Below are positions 17,846 through 28,230 of a DNA stretch of 64,000 bases, in pieces. The notes beneath the pieces were generated by a model. It ran no database searches, was not told the DNA's origin, and saw only the letters and a program-made list of their open reading frames with translations. The position numbers and the translations under genes are program-made. Source of the DNA: Deltaproteobacteria bacterium (GTDB lineage Bacteria > Myxococcota > Myxococcia > Myxococcales > Anaeromyxobacteraceae); the NCBI GenBank assembly GCA_016214955.1, contig JACRMN010000011.1, forward strand, positions 185,897 through 249,896, written 5' to 3'. How positions within the stretch are numbered: the stretch's first letter is position 1; every line of letters starts with the position of its first letter.

Positions 17846-18433
17846 ATGAGCTTCATCAACTACAGCTCGCGCGAGATCAACTGCAAGATCGTCTACTACG
17901 GGCCTGGCCTGTGTGGGAAGACGACCAACCTGCAGTACATCTACGCCAAGACCAACCCGGAGGCGAAGGGGAAGATGATCTCCCTCGCCACCGAGACGGA
18001 GCGGACGCTCTTCTTCGACTTCCTGCCCCTCTCGCTCGGCGAGATCCGCGGCTTCAAGACCCGCTTCCACCTCTACACCGTGCCCGGCCAGGTGTTCTAC
18101 GACGCCAGCCGGAAGCTGATCCTCAAGGGCGTGGACGGCGTCTGCTTCGTGGCCGACTCCCAGATCGAGCGCATGGAGGCCAACCTGGAGTCGGTGGAGA
18201 ACCTGCGCACCAACCTGGGCGAGCAGGGCTACGACCTCGACAAGGTCCCCTACGTCGTCCAGTACAACAAGCGCGACCTCCCCAACGTCGCCACCGTCGA
18301 GGAGCTGCGCCGGCTCCTCAACCCGCGCGGCGTGCCCGACTTCCAGGCGGTGGCCCCCACCGGCGCCGGCGTGTTCGACACGCTGAAGGCCGTGGCCAAG
18401 CTGGTCCTCACCGAGCTGAAGAAGGCCGGGTAG
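17846..18433 (+). CDS. mglA: MglA, Ras-like polarity GTPase
   Basis: A 195-residue small GTPase. The P-loop is GPGLCGKTT at 19-27 (Lys25, Thr26). Arg53 and Gln82 (TVPGQ), the residues used for hydrolysis in M. xanthus MglA, are present. The guanine-specificity motif is VQYNKRDL, with NKRD. Switch regions are unaltered. In M. xanthus it sets the leading pole for gliding and type IV pili; in non-gliding relatives a general polarity role is presumed. Convergent with the AraC-type gene. Confidence 0.97.
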   Translation: MSFINYSSREINCKIVYYGPGLCGKTTNLQYIYAKTNPEAKGKMISLATETERTLFFDFLPLSLGEIRGFKTRFHLYTVPGQVFYDASRKLILKGVDGVCFVADSQIERMEANLESVENLRTNLGEQGYDLDKVPYVVQYNKRDLPNVATVEELRRLLNPRGVPDFQAVAPTGAGVFDTLKAVAKLVLTELKKAG

Positions 18434-18460
18434 ATCTCCTCCGCAGCGCCGTTCTCGCGG

Positions 18461-18477
18461 GCGCAGCCAGGCTGCGC
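18461..18477. terminator. Stem-loop after mglA
   Basis: GCGCAGCC (18461-18468) and GGCTGCGC (18470-18477) are a perfect inverted repeat one base apart, about 28 bases past the mglA stop; a practical hairpin is GCGCAG-CCAGG-CTGCGC. It lacks a U tail. It may terminate mglBA. Confidence 0.45.
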
Positions 18478-18497
18478 GCGGCACGGGTGTGCCCGGG

Positions 18498-18600
18498 CGA
18501 GGTCGGGATGGAGGGTGCGGTCGGGATCCGGGTCGAGGTAGGCCTCCCGGCCCTGGCCCGCCGGGGCGGGCCCTCGCTCGGGGCAGGGGTCGGGGTCGCG
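18498..18600. repeat. Dispersed element: hexamer tract plus 32-base core (copy A)
   Basis: Degenerate GGTCGG/GGTCGA units (18501-18540) lead to a core at 18557-18588 and then GGTCGGGGTCGCG. The core matches 48707-48738 with three differences in 32 bases (C/A, G/A and G/A). The core is itself a partial inverted repeat (CCCGCC-GG-GGCGGG inside). It occupies the gap between the convergent mglA and AraC-type genes, the usual habitat of REP-like elements. Confidence 0.65.
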
Positions 18601-18688
18601 CTGGACGTCGGCGAGCCTCTCCAGAGGAAGGCGGTCAGCGCGTGGAGGAGGGCGGGACCGGAGAGCGGGAGCACGGGGCCGGGGGCCG

Positions 18689-19612
18689 TCAGGCGAGCGG
18701 GACGCGGATCTCGGTCAGCAGGTCGGCCGGCGCGGCCGTCGAGGGATCGTTGCGGTAGACCTCGAGCGATACGCCGGCGCCGACCCGGTGGCCGCTGGCC
18801 GGCAGCCACTCGCCCATGAGCCGCGCCCAGGTGTCGCCGAGGAGCGTGTAAGGGCCCCGGTGCAGGGTGCAGGCGTAGCGGCCCGCCGGGAGGCGCAGTT
18901 CGGCGAGCTCCTCGGGCAGCCGGGTGCCGCGCGGGATCACGAGGCCGGCGTCGGAGCGGAGCTCGGCAGCGGGCGTGGCCTCCGGGTCGTCGTGGTAGGT
19001 GGCCACCATGGTCGCTCCGCGCAGGGCGAAGAGGCCGGCGCGGGCGGCGACGCTCCCGAGCCGCTCGAAGGCCCGGGAGATGGTGGGGTAGGGGCCGGTG
19101 TGGCGCACGGCGGCGACGGTGAGCTCGGGGAGCTCCAGGATCTCGACGTCCATGGGGTCCGCTCCTTGCGGGTGCGGCGGGTGGAAGGCGAGGGCCGGTT
19201 CGGCGCCGAAGTGCAGGCCGCAGCGGGCCGCCAGCCAGTGGGCTGGGGCAGCGCCGCAGGCCAGGGCGGCGCGGGCCCGGGCCCGGTACTCGCTGGGCGA
19301 GACGGCGTAGGCCTGCCGGAAGGCGCGCGTGAACGACTCGTGGGTCTCGTAGCCGGCCTCGAAGGCCACCCGGACCACCTGGCCGTCGCCGGTGGCGAGC
19401 CGCACCGCGGCCCGCTCCAGGCGCAGGCGCCGGTGGACCTCCAGCGGCGTCTCGCCCACCATGCCGCGGAACACGTGGTGGAAGTGGAGCGGGGAGAGGG
19501 CGGCGGCGCGCGCCAGGGCGGCGAGGTCGAGGGCGTCGTCGAGCCCGGAGGCGATGCGCCGGAGGGCCGACTCGACGGCGGTGGCGTAGAAGGAGAGGGT
19601 CTCGGTCTTCAC
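18689..19612 (-). CDS. AraC-family regulator with GyrI-like effector domain
   Basis: About 307 residues from GTG 19612; an in-frame ATG at 19729 would add 39 residues, some encoded by the hexamer repeat, so I prefer the GTG. Residues ~10-115 are the double helix-turn-helix (LDLAALARAAALSPLHFHHVF and VVRVAFEAGYETHESFTRAFRQAYAVSP in two segments). Residues ~155-305 form a GyrI/SbmC-like domain (VEILELPELTVAAVRHTGPY; the C-terminal EVYRNDP near the end) that binds small drug-like effectors in Rob/BmrR-type proteins. It is divergent from the GNAT gene, an obvious candidate target. Confidence 0.88.
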   Translation of the reverse strand: MKTETLSFYATAVESALRRIASGLDDALDLAALARAAALSPLHFHHVFRGMVGETPLEVHRRLRLERAAVRLATGDGQVVRVAFEAGYETHESFTRAFRQAYAVSPSEYRARARAALACGAAPAHWLAARCGLHFGAEPALAFHPPHPQGADPMDVEILELPELTVAAVRHTGPYPTISRAFERLGSVAARAGLFALRGATMVATYHDDPEATPAAELRSDAGLVIPRGTRLPEELAELRLPAGRYACTLHRGPYTLLGDTWARLMGEWLPASGHRVGAGVSLEVYRNDPSTAAPADLLTEIRVPLA

Positions 19613-19687
19613 GCGGAGGAATGTAGCCAGCCGCGGGGCGCCGGTCTTGACGCTCCTTGCGAAAGCGGAGGCGCGGGAAACGGCCCC

Positions 19688-19710
19688 GGTCGGGGTCGGG
19701 GTCGGTCGCG
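19688..19710. repeat. Short GGTCGG hexamer tract
   Basis: GGTCGGGGTCGGGGTCGGTC lies between the divergent AraC-type and GNAT genes. It has the same hexamer as the tracts in dnaX, at 18.5 kb and at 48.6 kb, but no adjacent 32-base core is recognisable. Confidence 0.6.
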
Positions 19711-19743
19711 CTCGCGCCAACCCATCCATGCGACTCTCTCCTC

Positions 19744-20259
19744 ATGCCCCCTCCCTTCCAGGTCCGCGAAGCCACCCGGTCCGACCTCCCCGCGCTGGCC
19801 CGCCTGGGCGCCCGGCTGGCGCGCATGCACCACCGCATGGACCCGCGCCGCTTCTTCGTGCTCCCCGCCATGGAGGACGGGTACGCCCGGTGGCTCGCCA
19901 GGGAGCGCCGGAACCGCGGCGCGGTGGTGCTCGCCGCCGTGCGCCCGGGGCGCGGCGGCCGGGAGCAGGTCGTCGGCTACGCCTACGGCCGCATCGAGCC
20001 GCGCGACTGGAACTCGCTCCGCGAGCGCTGCGGGGTGGGCATCGACCTCCTGGTCGCGCCGCGCGCCCGGCGGCGCGGGGTCGGCAAGGCGCTCGTGGAG
20101 GCCCTCGCAGAGGGCCTGGCGCGGCGCGGCGCCCCCCGCGTGGTGATCCAGGTCGCCACCGAGAACCCGGAGGCGCGGGCGGTCTTCGCCCGGCTCGGCT
20201 TCCGGCCCACCATGCTGGAGATGACCCGGGAGCTTCGCCCGCCTCGCCGGCGGGCCTGA
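19744..20259 (+). CDS. GNAT-family N-acetyltransferase
   Basis: A 171-residue acetyltransferase; the ATG at 19744 gives a start just before VREATRSDLPALARLGARLA, the usual first strand and helix of the fold. The acetyl-CoA pyrophosphate loop is VAPRARRRGVGKALVEAL at ~108-125 (R/Q-x-x-G-x-G/A type), and NPEARAVFARLGFRP is the C-terminal motif. The acceptor is unknown. It is divergent from the AraC/GyrI regulator. Confidence 0.88.
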   Translation: MPPPFQVREATRSDLPALARLGARLARMHHRMDPRRFFVLPAMEDGYARWLARERRNRGAVVLAAVRPGRGGREQVVGYAYGRIEPRDWNSLRERCGVGIDLLVAPRARRRGVGKALVEALAEGLARRGAPRVVIQVATENPEARAVFARLGFRPTMLEMTRELRPPRRRA

Positions 20260-20545
20260 GGAGGGTGCCGGGAGCCCGCTGCGGCAGGCCGCTCCAGCCC
20301 CCCGATGGGCCGGATTTCCTCGCATTTCCAGCCGGTACGGCGTGTGATATGAACCCGCCGCTCCCCCGAAAAACGAGGGTTTCCGTGGCCCGTCTGATCC
20401 CCCACCTGCCCCCCGTCGCCCGACGGGCGCCGGCCCCGCGGCCTCCCCGCGGACGCGCGCAGGCAGGCGGATGCGGCGCCTGCCCTCGCGACACGCGGGC
20501 GGCGGCGCGGACGAACCACTTCCCACAGCACCCCAGGGACTCCCA

Positions 20546-22081
20546 GTGAACATCTCCCATCGCAGCCTGCTGCTCCTCCCCCTCCTCGCCGCCTGCGCCG
20601 GGGCGCCTGCGGTGCCGACCGGGCCGCGCTTCCAGCCCGCCGGCAAGCCGCTGCCGGCGCCGGCGACCATCGGCGACGCGACCGAGCAGGCCAAGCTCTC
20701 CGACATCACGGTGCAGACGCGGCTCGCCGACACCGCGCGCGACGCCGGCAACGCCGACGCCGCCCGCGCCGGCTGGAAGGATGCCGGCACCGGGCTCCTG
20801 GCCCTGGGGGCCACGCCCTCGCAGTGGCGTCTCGTCTACCAGGCGGCCGGCGCGCGCCTGCTGCAGCAGGCCGGCGACTACGAGGGGGCCGCTGCCGCCG
20901 CCCAGAGGCTGCTGGCCGATCCCGACGCCGACGCCGAGTCGCGCGCCGTGGGCGCCCGCACCCGTGCCGCCGCCCTGAACCAGCTGGCCACCGCCGAGAT
21001 CAAGGCCGGCCGGCTCGAGCCCCTCTCCAACGCCGGCGCCGACAAGCGCAAGGGCAAGGCGCTGCAGCCGCGGCCGCCGGCCGACGTCTGGAAGCGGCTG
21101 CTCGAGGCCGACGACGCCTACGTCAAGGTGTACAAGGCCGACCCGGAACCGGGCCTGGAGAACGCCGCCGGGGCCGCCTACCAGGCGGGCCTCATCGAGT
21201 ACACCCACGACAACATGGACGAGGCGGCCCGCCGCCTCTGGGGCGTGGTGGATCAGTTCCCGTCGGCGCGCGTGCTGTCCGACGCCGTCGGCCTGTGGCT
21301 GCAGACCTTCCTGGTCCGCGGCGACGCCGCCGGCCACGCCGCCGGGCTCGACAGGGCCGCGGCCGCGGTGCAGGCCGAGGCCAGGCGGGTGGCGGCGGCC
21401 CCGGCCACGGCGGAGGGCAAGGCGCGCGGCGAGGCGCTGGCCAGGCTCCAGGAGCAGCTCCAGCGCGAGAAGGAGGGGCTGGGCTTCTCCGCCGGCAGCA
21501 GGCTGCTGGCCGAGGGCAAGGGCAAGGAGGCGGCCACCGCCCTCGAGGCCTTCGCCGCCCAGCACCCCGAGCACCCCGACGCCCCCAGCGCCCTCTACAA
21601 CGCCGCCATCGGCTGGACGCAGGCCAAGGAGCGCAAGAAGGCGGTGGCGGCCCGCGAGGCGGTGATCGCCCGGTACCCGACCTCCCGCGTGGCCCCCAAG
21701 GCGCTCCTGGCCCTGGCCGGCGACCTGTACGGCACCGGCGACCACGCCGGCGCCGCCAAGCTCTATGCCCAGTACCTGGAGCGCTGGCCCACCGGCGACG
21801 ACCGCTGCCTCGCCGCCCTCAACGTCGGCGCCGAGCTCGACGCGGCCCGCAACACCGCCGACGCCGCCCAGCGCTACCTGGCCTTCGGCACCGACCCGCA
21901 GTGCAGCAAGGCCGACCCCAACACCGCCGCCCAGGTGCTGTACCGCGCCGCCGCCATCCTCGCCAAGGGCGGCAAGAAGGCCGACGCCCAGGCGGCGCTC
22001 AAGGCGCTGGCCGGCCTCGGCGGCGTCACCGACGCCACCGCCAGGTCCTACGTGGAAGACGCCCGCGCGCGCGTGAAGTGA
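20546..22081 (+). CDS. TPR-repeat outer-membrane-type lipoprotein
   Basis: A 511-residue lipoprotein. I take GTG 20546 because it opens a signal peptide with lipobox LLAAC (VNISHRSLLLLPLLAAC). The rest is helical, with tetratricopeptide-like pairs such as ADAARAGWKDAGTGLLALGA, AALEAFAAQHPEHPDAPSAL and DHAGAAKLYAQYLERWP, spread over residues ~60-500. It resembles TPR lipoproteins that act as scaffolds in envelope machines, but no partner gene is adjacent. The 286 bases upstream (20260-20545) hold no gene; a TGTGATATGAA stretch near 20342 is the only AT-rich patch. Confidence 0.78.
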   Translation: MNISHRSLLLLPLLAACAGAPAVPTGPRFQPAGKPLPAPATIGDATEQAKLSDITVQTRLADTARDAGNADAARAGWKDAGTGLLALGATPSQWRLVYQAAGARLLQQAGDYEGAAAAAQRLLADPDADAESRAVGARTRAAALNQLATAEIKAGRLEPLSNAGADKRKGKALQPRPPADVWKRLLEADDAYVKVYKADPEPGLENAAGAAYQAGLIEYTHDNMDEAARRLWGVVDQFPSARVLSDAVGLWLQTFLVRGDAAGHAAGLDRAAAAVQAEARRVAAAPATAEGKARGEALARLQEQLQREKEGLGFSAGSRLLAEGKGKEAATALEAFAAQHPEHPDAPSALYNAAIGWTQAKERKKAVAAREAVIARYPTSRVAPKALLALAGDLYGTGDHAGAAKLYAQYLERWPTGDDRCLAALNVGAELDAARNTADAAQRYLAFGTDPQCSKADPNTAAQVLYRAAAILAKGGKKADAQAALKALAGLGGVTDATARSYVEDARARVK

Positions 22082-22142
22082 CGGCGCCAGCGCCCTCCGC
22101 TCGGCAGGCGCACAGCAGGGCTCTCGCCAGGCGGGGGGCGCC

Positions 22143-22865
22143 ATGAAGCGCGCACCGGCCGGGCGAACGCACCCGGCAGCGGGCGCGCTGCTCGAGCGGC
22201 TCTCGCGGCAGATCGTCGCCTGCCGGCGCTGCCCGCGGCTGGTGGCCTGGCGCGAGCGGGTGGCGCGCGAGAAGCGGCGCGCCTACGCGGAGGAGGCCTA
22301 CTGGGGACGGCCGGTCCCCTCCTTCGGCGATCCGGCGGCGCGGCTGCTCCTGGTGGGCCTGGCCCCCGGCGCTCACGGCGCCAACCGCACCGGCCGCATG
22401 TTCACCGGCGACGGCTCCGGCGACTTCCTCCACGCCGCGCTCCACCGCGCCGGGCTGGCCTCGCATGCGGTCTCGCGCGCCCGGGACGACGGGCTCCGCC
22501 TCCGCGGCTGCGCCATCACCGCCGCCTGCCGCTGCGCGCCGCCGGGCAACCGGCCGCTGCCGGCCGAGCTCGAGGCCTGCAGCCCCTTCCTCGACCGCGA
22601 GCTCGGGCTCCGCACCGGGGTGAAGGTGGCCCTCTGCCTGGGCGCCATCGCCTGGGAGGCGATGCTGGGGTCCCTGGGCAGGCGCGGGATCGCGATTCCG
22701 CGCCCGCGCCCCCGCTTCGCCCACGGCGCCTCGCTCCGGCTCCCGGGGGCGCCCCTCCTCCTCGCCAGCTACCACGTCTCGCGGCAGAACACGCAGACCG
22801 GGCGGCTCACGCCGGCGATGTTCGACGCCGTGCTGCGCGAGGCGGCGGCACAGGCCGGCCTGTAG
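22143..22865 (+). CDS. Family 5 uracil-DNA glycosylase (UdgB)
   Basis: A 240-residue iron-sulfur UDG that removes uracil and other deaminated bases from DNA. The family 5 active-site motif GLAPGAHGANRTGRMFTGD lies at ~78-96; the family lacks the polar Asp/Asn used by families 1 and 4. HVSRQNTQTG near 215 is motif 2. Cys of CRRC (near 27-30) and later Cys in the AACRCAPP and LEACSP segments are the likely 4Fe-4S ligands. High-GC genomes often carry this enzyme. It starts 61 bases after the TPR gene and may share its transcript. Confidence 0.92.
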   Translation: MKRAPAGRTHPAAGALLERLSRQIVACRRCPRLVAWRERVAREKRRAYAEEAYWGRPVPSFGDPAARLLLVGLAPGAHGANRTGRMFTGDGSGDFLHAALHRAGLASHAVSRARDDGLRLRGCAITAACRCAPPGNRPLPAELEACSPFLDRELGLRTGVKVALCLGAIAWEAMLGSLGRRGIAIPRPRPRFAHGASLRLPGAPLLLASYHVSRQNTQTGRLTPAMFDAVLREAAAQAGL

Positions 22866-22980
22866 CGCGGCGCGGCCCGGGGGGAGGCGGGCGCCGGCGC
22901 CGCGCGCGGCAGCGAGGAACCGGCGCTGGCGCCCCGGCCGGGCTACGATGGGGCGCGGTCCGATGGAGAGGGGGCTCCCC

Positions 22981-25031
<2,051 letters not shown>

Positions 25032-25032
<1 letters not shown>

Positions 25033-25082
25033 GGCCCACGCCCACCTGCGTCGCCTCCTTCGCGCCCCACCTGGGCGGGCCC
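25032..25082 (+). terminator. Long hairpin after glgX
   Basis: GGGCCC (25032-25037) plus GCCCA (25040-25044) pair with TGGGC (25072-25076) plus GGGCCC (25077-25082), leaving a two-base bulge and a 27-base loop. It begins at the glgX stop codon and precedes the small ORF. Likely a terminator or 3' stabiliser. Confidence 0.45.
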
Positions 25083-25163
25083 CACCACCGCCAGGGGCTG
25101 CTCACGCCGGGCCGCTGCGGTGTCTACCGGACAGCGGCAGCGGCACCGAGGAGGGAGCCAGCC

Positions 25164-25328
25164 ATGCACGGGATGATCACCGGGAAGCACGTGGTCCTGC
25201 ACTGCACCACCATCATCCGCGGCTTCGGGCTGGGCTGCTGGCTGCGCTGCCTTGCGGCGCTGCTGTCCCCCCGCCCGACCACCTTCCTCGCCGTGGCCTG
25301 CCCCATCCGTCCGAGGCGGCTCCGGTAG
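25164..25328 (+). CDS. Small Cys-containing hydrophobic/basic protein (54 residues)
   Basis: ATG 25164 is preceded by a near-ideal Shine-Dalgarno (GAGGAGGGA, about 8 bases upstream), unusual in this window. The peptide has Cys at 14, 25, 29 and 46, a hydrophobic middle (VVLHCTTIIRGFGLGCWLRC), a RPTTFLAVAC segment and a basic tail PIRPRRLR. I do not know a family for it. It stands alone between a hairpin and a receiver-domain gene. Against it: no homologue is known to me and codon bias is hard to judge at this length. Confidence 0.55.
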   Translation: MHGMITGKHVVLHCTTIIRGFGLGCWLRCLAALLSPRPTTFLAVACPIRPRRLR

Positions 25329-25444
25329 GCACCGCGATGAGCGATCCGCACGCCAGCCCACCCCCGTCCCCGATACCGGCCGCGAGCGCGGGCCCCTGCA
25401 GGGCCCGGCCTGTAACCTGCGCCAACGACGCTCGTCCCCCCCAC

Positions 25445-25846
25445 ATGGCCGAGGATCTCGCCCCGTCGCCAGCAGACGTCCGCAGCCCGGGACGCCACCG
25501 GGTGCTGGTGGTCAATCACCTCCCGGAGCTTCGCGAGCTGATCGCGCGCCTGCTGCGGCGTGACCAGCACGATGTCGCGACGGCGGGCGACGCCGGCGAG
25601 GGCCTGGCGCTCCTGGGCTCCGGGCCGCTGCCGTGCGCCATCCTGGTGGACTTCCTTTCGCCGGAGTCCGGCGGCCCGCAGTTCGTCTTCCAGGCGCGGC
25701 GCGACCCGCGCTGGTCGCAGGTGCCCATCGTGGCCATGACCGGGGCGCGGGACGGGCAGGGGAGCGAGTCGGCGGCGGCGCGGCTCCGCAAGCCCTTCCG
25801 GAACGCCGACCTGCGCGAGGTGCTCGGGCGCGTCTGCGGGCACTAG
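25445..25846 (+). CDS. Degenerate response-regulator receiver protein
   Basis: A stand-alone receiver of 133 residues from ATG 25445; an in-frame ATG at 25337 would add 36 residues of poor codon bias. The fold is clear: [20 protein letters not shown], phospho-acceptor [21 protein letters not shown] and RLRKPF with the conserved Lys. The acidic pair that binds magnesium (usually DD after VLVV) is NH here, so phosphorylation is doubtful or altered. No output domain. The histidine kinase at 26.8-28.0 kb is a possible neighbour in function. Confidence 0.8.
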   Translation: MAEDLAPSPADVRSPGRHRVLVVNHLPELRELIARLLRRDQHDVATAGDAGEGLALLGSGPLPCAILVDFLSPESGGPQFVFQARRDPRWSQVPIVAMTGARDGQGSESAAARLRKPFRNADLREVLGRVCGH

Positions 25847-25886
25847 CAGCGCGTCCGGGCGGCAGCGCCGCGACGGGGGCCCCCGC

Positions 25887-26684
25887 TCACGCCGCGCCGA
25901 GCAGGAAGTCGAGCGCCTCGCGCCAGAGCGGGTCGGCCGGGTCGTAGCGGACGGTGTTGTGGGAGGCCTCGGGCTGGAGCCAGAGCCGCTTCCGGCCCGG
26001 GTAGGCGGCGTGGAGCGCCAGCCCCAGGTCCGCGAACACCACCTCGTCGCGCCCGGCCACCAGGAAGCCCACCGGCCCGCCATAGCCGGGCAGCGCCTCG
26101 TCGGCGCGCCAGGGGTCGGGGACCAGGAACGAGGGGGCGAGGCCGTAGTGGCGCCGGGCCACCGCCGGCACGCTGGCGAGCGGCGTCACCAGGAGGAGGC
26201 CGTCCACCTCGGCCGGCGCGGCGGCGGCGCAGAGGGCGGCCACCGCCGTGCCCAGCGACTCGCCCACCAGCACCACCGGCCCCGGCTCGCGCCGCAGCCC
26301 CGCCACCGCGGCGCGGCAGGCGGCGAGGAGGGACTCCTGGGTGGGCTCGCCGGGACGCGGCCCGTAGCCCGGGTACTCGAGGAGCAGCACCTCCACCGGG
26401 AGGGGCCCGTGGTGGGCGGGGAAGACCCGGCGGAAGTAGGGCCTGTCGAGGGCCGAGCCGGCGTTGCCGTGGAGCACGAGCAGCCGCACCCGCGGGCCGG
26501 ACGGCGGCGAGGCCTCGCGCCAGCCGACGAGCTCTCCGCCGGAGTCGCGCCAGGGCGCGAGCCCCAGGCCGCGCGCCCGCTCCGCGGCCGGAGCCAGGGG
26601 TTGCCGCTCGGGGAAGTAGAGGAGCTGGCGCACGCAGCCGGCGAGGAGCGCCGCGGGAAGGAGGAGGAGGAGCTCGCGGCGCAC
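25887..26684 (-). CDS. Alpha/beta-hydrolase lipoprotein
   Basis: A 265-residue lipoprotein with lipobox LLAGC (Cys 17). It is of the bem46/YfhR-like type: oxyanion loop [29 protein letters not shown], nucleophile elbow [12 protein letters not shown] (Ser), acid region [10 protein letters not shown] and catalytic His in [10 protein letters not shown]. An esterase or thioesterase activity anchored in the envelope is likely; substrate unknown. It converges with the receiver gene and is 78 bases downstream of the histidine kinase. Confidence 0.85.
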   Translation of the reverse strand: MRRELLLLLPAALLAGCVRQLLYFPERQPLAPAAERARGLGLAPWRDSGGELVGWREASPPSGPRVRLLVLHGNAGSALDRPYFRRVFPAHHGPLPVEVLLLEYPGYGPRPGEPTQESLLAACRAAVAGLRREPGPVVLVGESLGTAVAALCAAAAPAEVDGLLLVTPLASVPAVARRHYGLAPSFLVPDPWRADEALPGYGGPVGFLVAGRDEVVFADLGLALHAAYPGRKRLWLQPEASHNTVRYDPADPLWREALDFLLGAA

Positions 26685-26762
26685 CGGGGGAGCGTAACAC
26701 CGACGGCGGTGCGGGCGCCGAGGAGGCCTGACCCGACCCCGAGACCCCGGCCGAGCCCGGCC

Positions 26763-28016
26763 TCAGGCCGCCTGTGCGGGCAGGTACACGTCGAAGGTGG
26801 TGCCGGCCCCCGGCGTCGAGGCGCAGCGGACGATCCCCTCGTGCTGCCGCACCACCCGGGAGACCACCGCCAGCCCCAGGCCCGTGCCCCGGCTCTTGGT
26901 GGAGAAGAGCGGGTCGAAGATGCGGCCCATGATCTCGGGCGGGATCCCGCAGCCATCGTCCGCCACCGAGACGTGGCCGTAGCGGCCGGGCCGGGCCCAG
27001 GGGTGAGGCTCGACGAAGGCGGCGCCCAGGAGCTGCTCGTCCACGCCGACGCGGATGGTGCCGGCCGGGCCGATGGCGTCGCGCGCGTTGAGGAGCAGGT
27101 TGGCGAGCACCTGGTCGACCTGCACCGGATCGCCGTTCACGCGGGGCACCGCGTGGGCGTCGTGGGTCACCCGCACCTTGCGCGGGAGGGCGGAGCGCAC
27201 CAGGTGGAGCGTGCTCGCCACCCGCTCGTTGAGGTCGAGGGGCTCGCGCCTGGCGCCGTGGGCGCGGCCCAGCGCCAGGAGCTGCTGCACCACCTCGCGG
27301 GCCTTGCCGACGGCGAAGTCGACGTCGGCCAGCACCGCGGCCTCGCCGCCGTCCGGGCGGAGGAGGCCGACGTTGGACTGGATGATGGTGAGGTAGTTGG
27401 CGAGGTCGTGGGCCACGCCCGAGGCCAGGACGCCCATGATCTCCACCCGCTGCAGCGACTCGAGGTGGCGCTCGAGATGGTCGCGCGCGGCGGCGTCGCG
27501 GCGCCGCTCCTCGAGGAGCTGGAGCCGGGAGTAGGCCGAGGCCAGCTGCACCCCCAGCACGGTGAGGAACTGGAGCTCGTCGTCGGTGGGCGCGAACGCC
27601 GGCTCGTCGCCGAAGGTCCCCACCCCGAAGGCGCCGAGCAGGGTGGGACCCAGCACCATGGGCACGTTGACGATGCTGCGGTTGCCCAGCCGGGCGACGA
27701 TCTCCTTGTTGGTCCGGGGGTCGGTGGCCGCATCCACGACCACCACCGGCATCCGCCCCTCGACGATGGCCTGGACCATGGGGTCGCCGGCGACCGGGAT
27801 GAGCGGACAGTTGGCGAGCACGAAGTCCCCGTGCTCCCCGGCCGCCTGCACCACCCGGGCGCAGGTGTTCCCCTCCTCGAACAGGCAGAGCCAGGCGTGC
27901 GGGTACCGGGTGTGGCTGCGCGAGGCGCGCCAGGCCTCCTCGACCAGCTCCTTCAGCGACAGCACGCGCTGGAGCGCTCCGGCGAACTCCAGGGCTGCGC
28001 GAAGGTCGGTGCTCAC
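26763..28016 (-). CDS. Soluble GAF-domain sensor histidine kinase
   Basis: A 417-residue cytoplasmic kinase with no membrane segment. Residues ~15-170 form a GAF domain ([40 protein letters not shown]). A short coiled coil leads to the H box [14 protein letters not shown] (His about 208). The catalytic domain has N box [11 protein letters not shown]1 [16 protein letters not shown] and G2 GTGLGLAVV. The class is NtrB-like HPK4. No cognate regulator is adjacent on the same strand; the receiver at 25.4 kb is degenerate. It diverges from comM across 214 bases that show no clear site. Confidence 0.9.
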   Translation of the reverse strand: MSTDLRAALEFAGALQRVLSLKELVEEAWRASRSHTRYPHAWLCLFEEGNTCARVVQAAGEHGDFVLANCPLIPVAGDPMVQAIVEGRMPVVVVDAATDPRTNKEIVARLGNRSIVNVPMVLGPTLLGAFGVGTFGDEPAFAPTDDELQFLTVLGVQLASAYSRLQLLEERRRDAAARDHLERHLESLQRVEIMGVLASGVAHDLANYLTIIQSNVGLLRPDGGEAAVLADVDFAVGKAREVVQQLLALGRAHGARREPLDLNERVASTLHLVRSALPRKVRVTHDAHAVPRVNGDPVQVDQVLANLLLNARDAIGPAGTIRVGVDEQLLGAAFVEPHPWARPGRYGHVSVADDGCGIPPEIMGRIFDPLFSTKSRGTGLGLAVVSRVVRQHEGIVRCASTPGAGTTFDVYLPAQAA

Positions 28017-28230
28017 TCGTGGGCCTCGGACCCCGGATCGCCGGGGATCTGCAAGTCTAGCCCGCGGAGGGCGCTTTCCGAAGTCGGTGGTTCATGGGTC
28101 CCGGATCGCGGGAGCGGTGGCCGCGAGGGCGCGCCGCGTCCCCACCGTCCGCCCTGCGCCCGGAGCGCGGGGCCAGGTGCGCGGAATCACGAGGCCGGGC
28201 CCGGCACGTCCCCTGCTCCAGAGGCCGGCC

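Noticed and set aside
19613-19729. Longer N-terminus for the AraC/GyrI regulator from ATG 19729
   Set aside because: The extra residues are encoded partly by the hexamer repeat and show no conservation with the family, whose helix-turn-helix starts close to the GTG at 19612.
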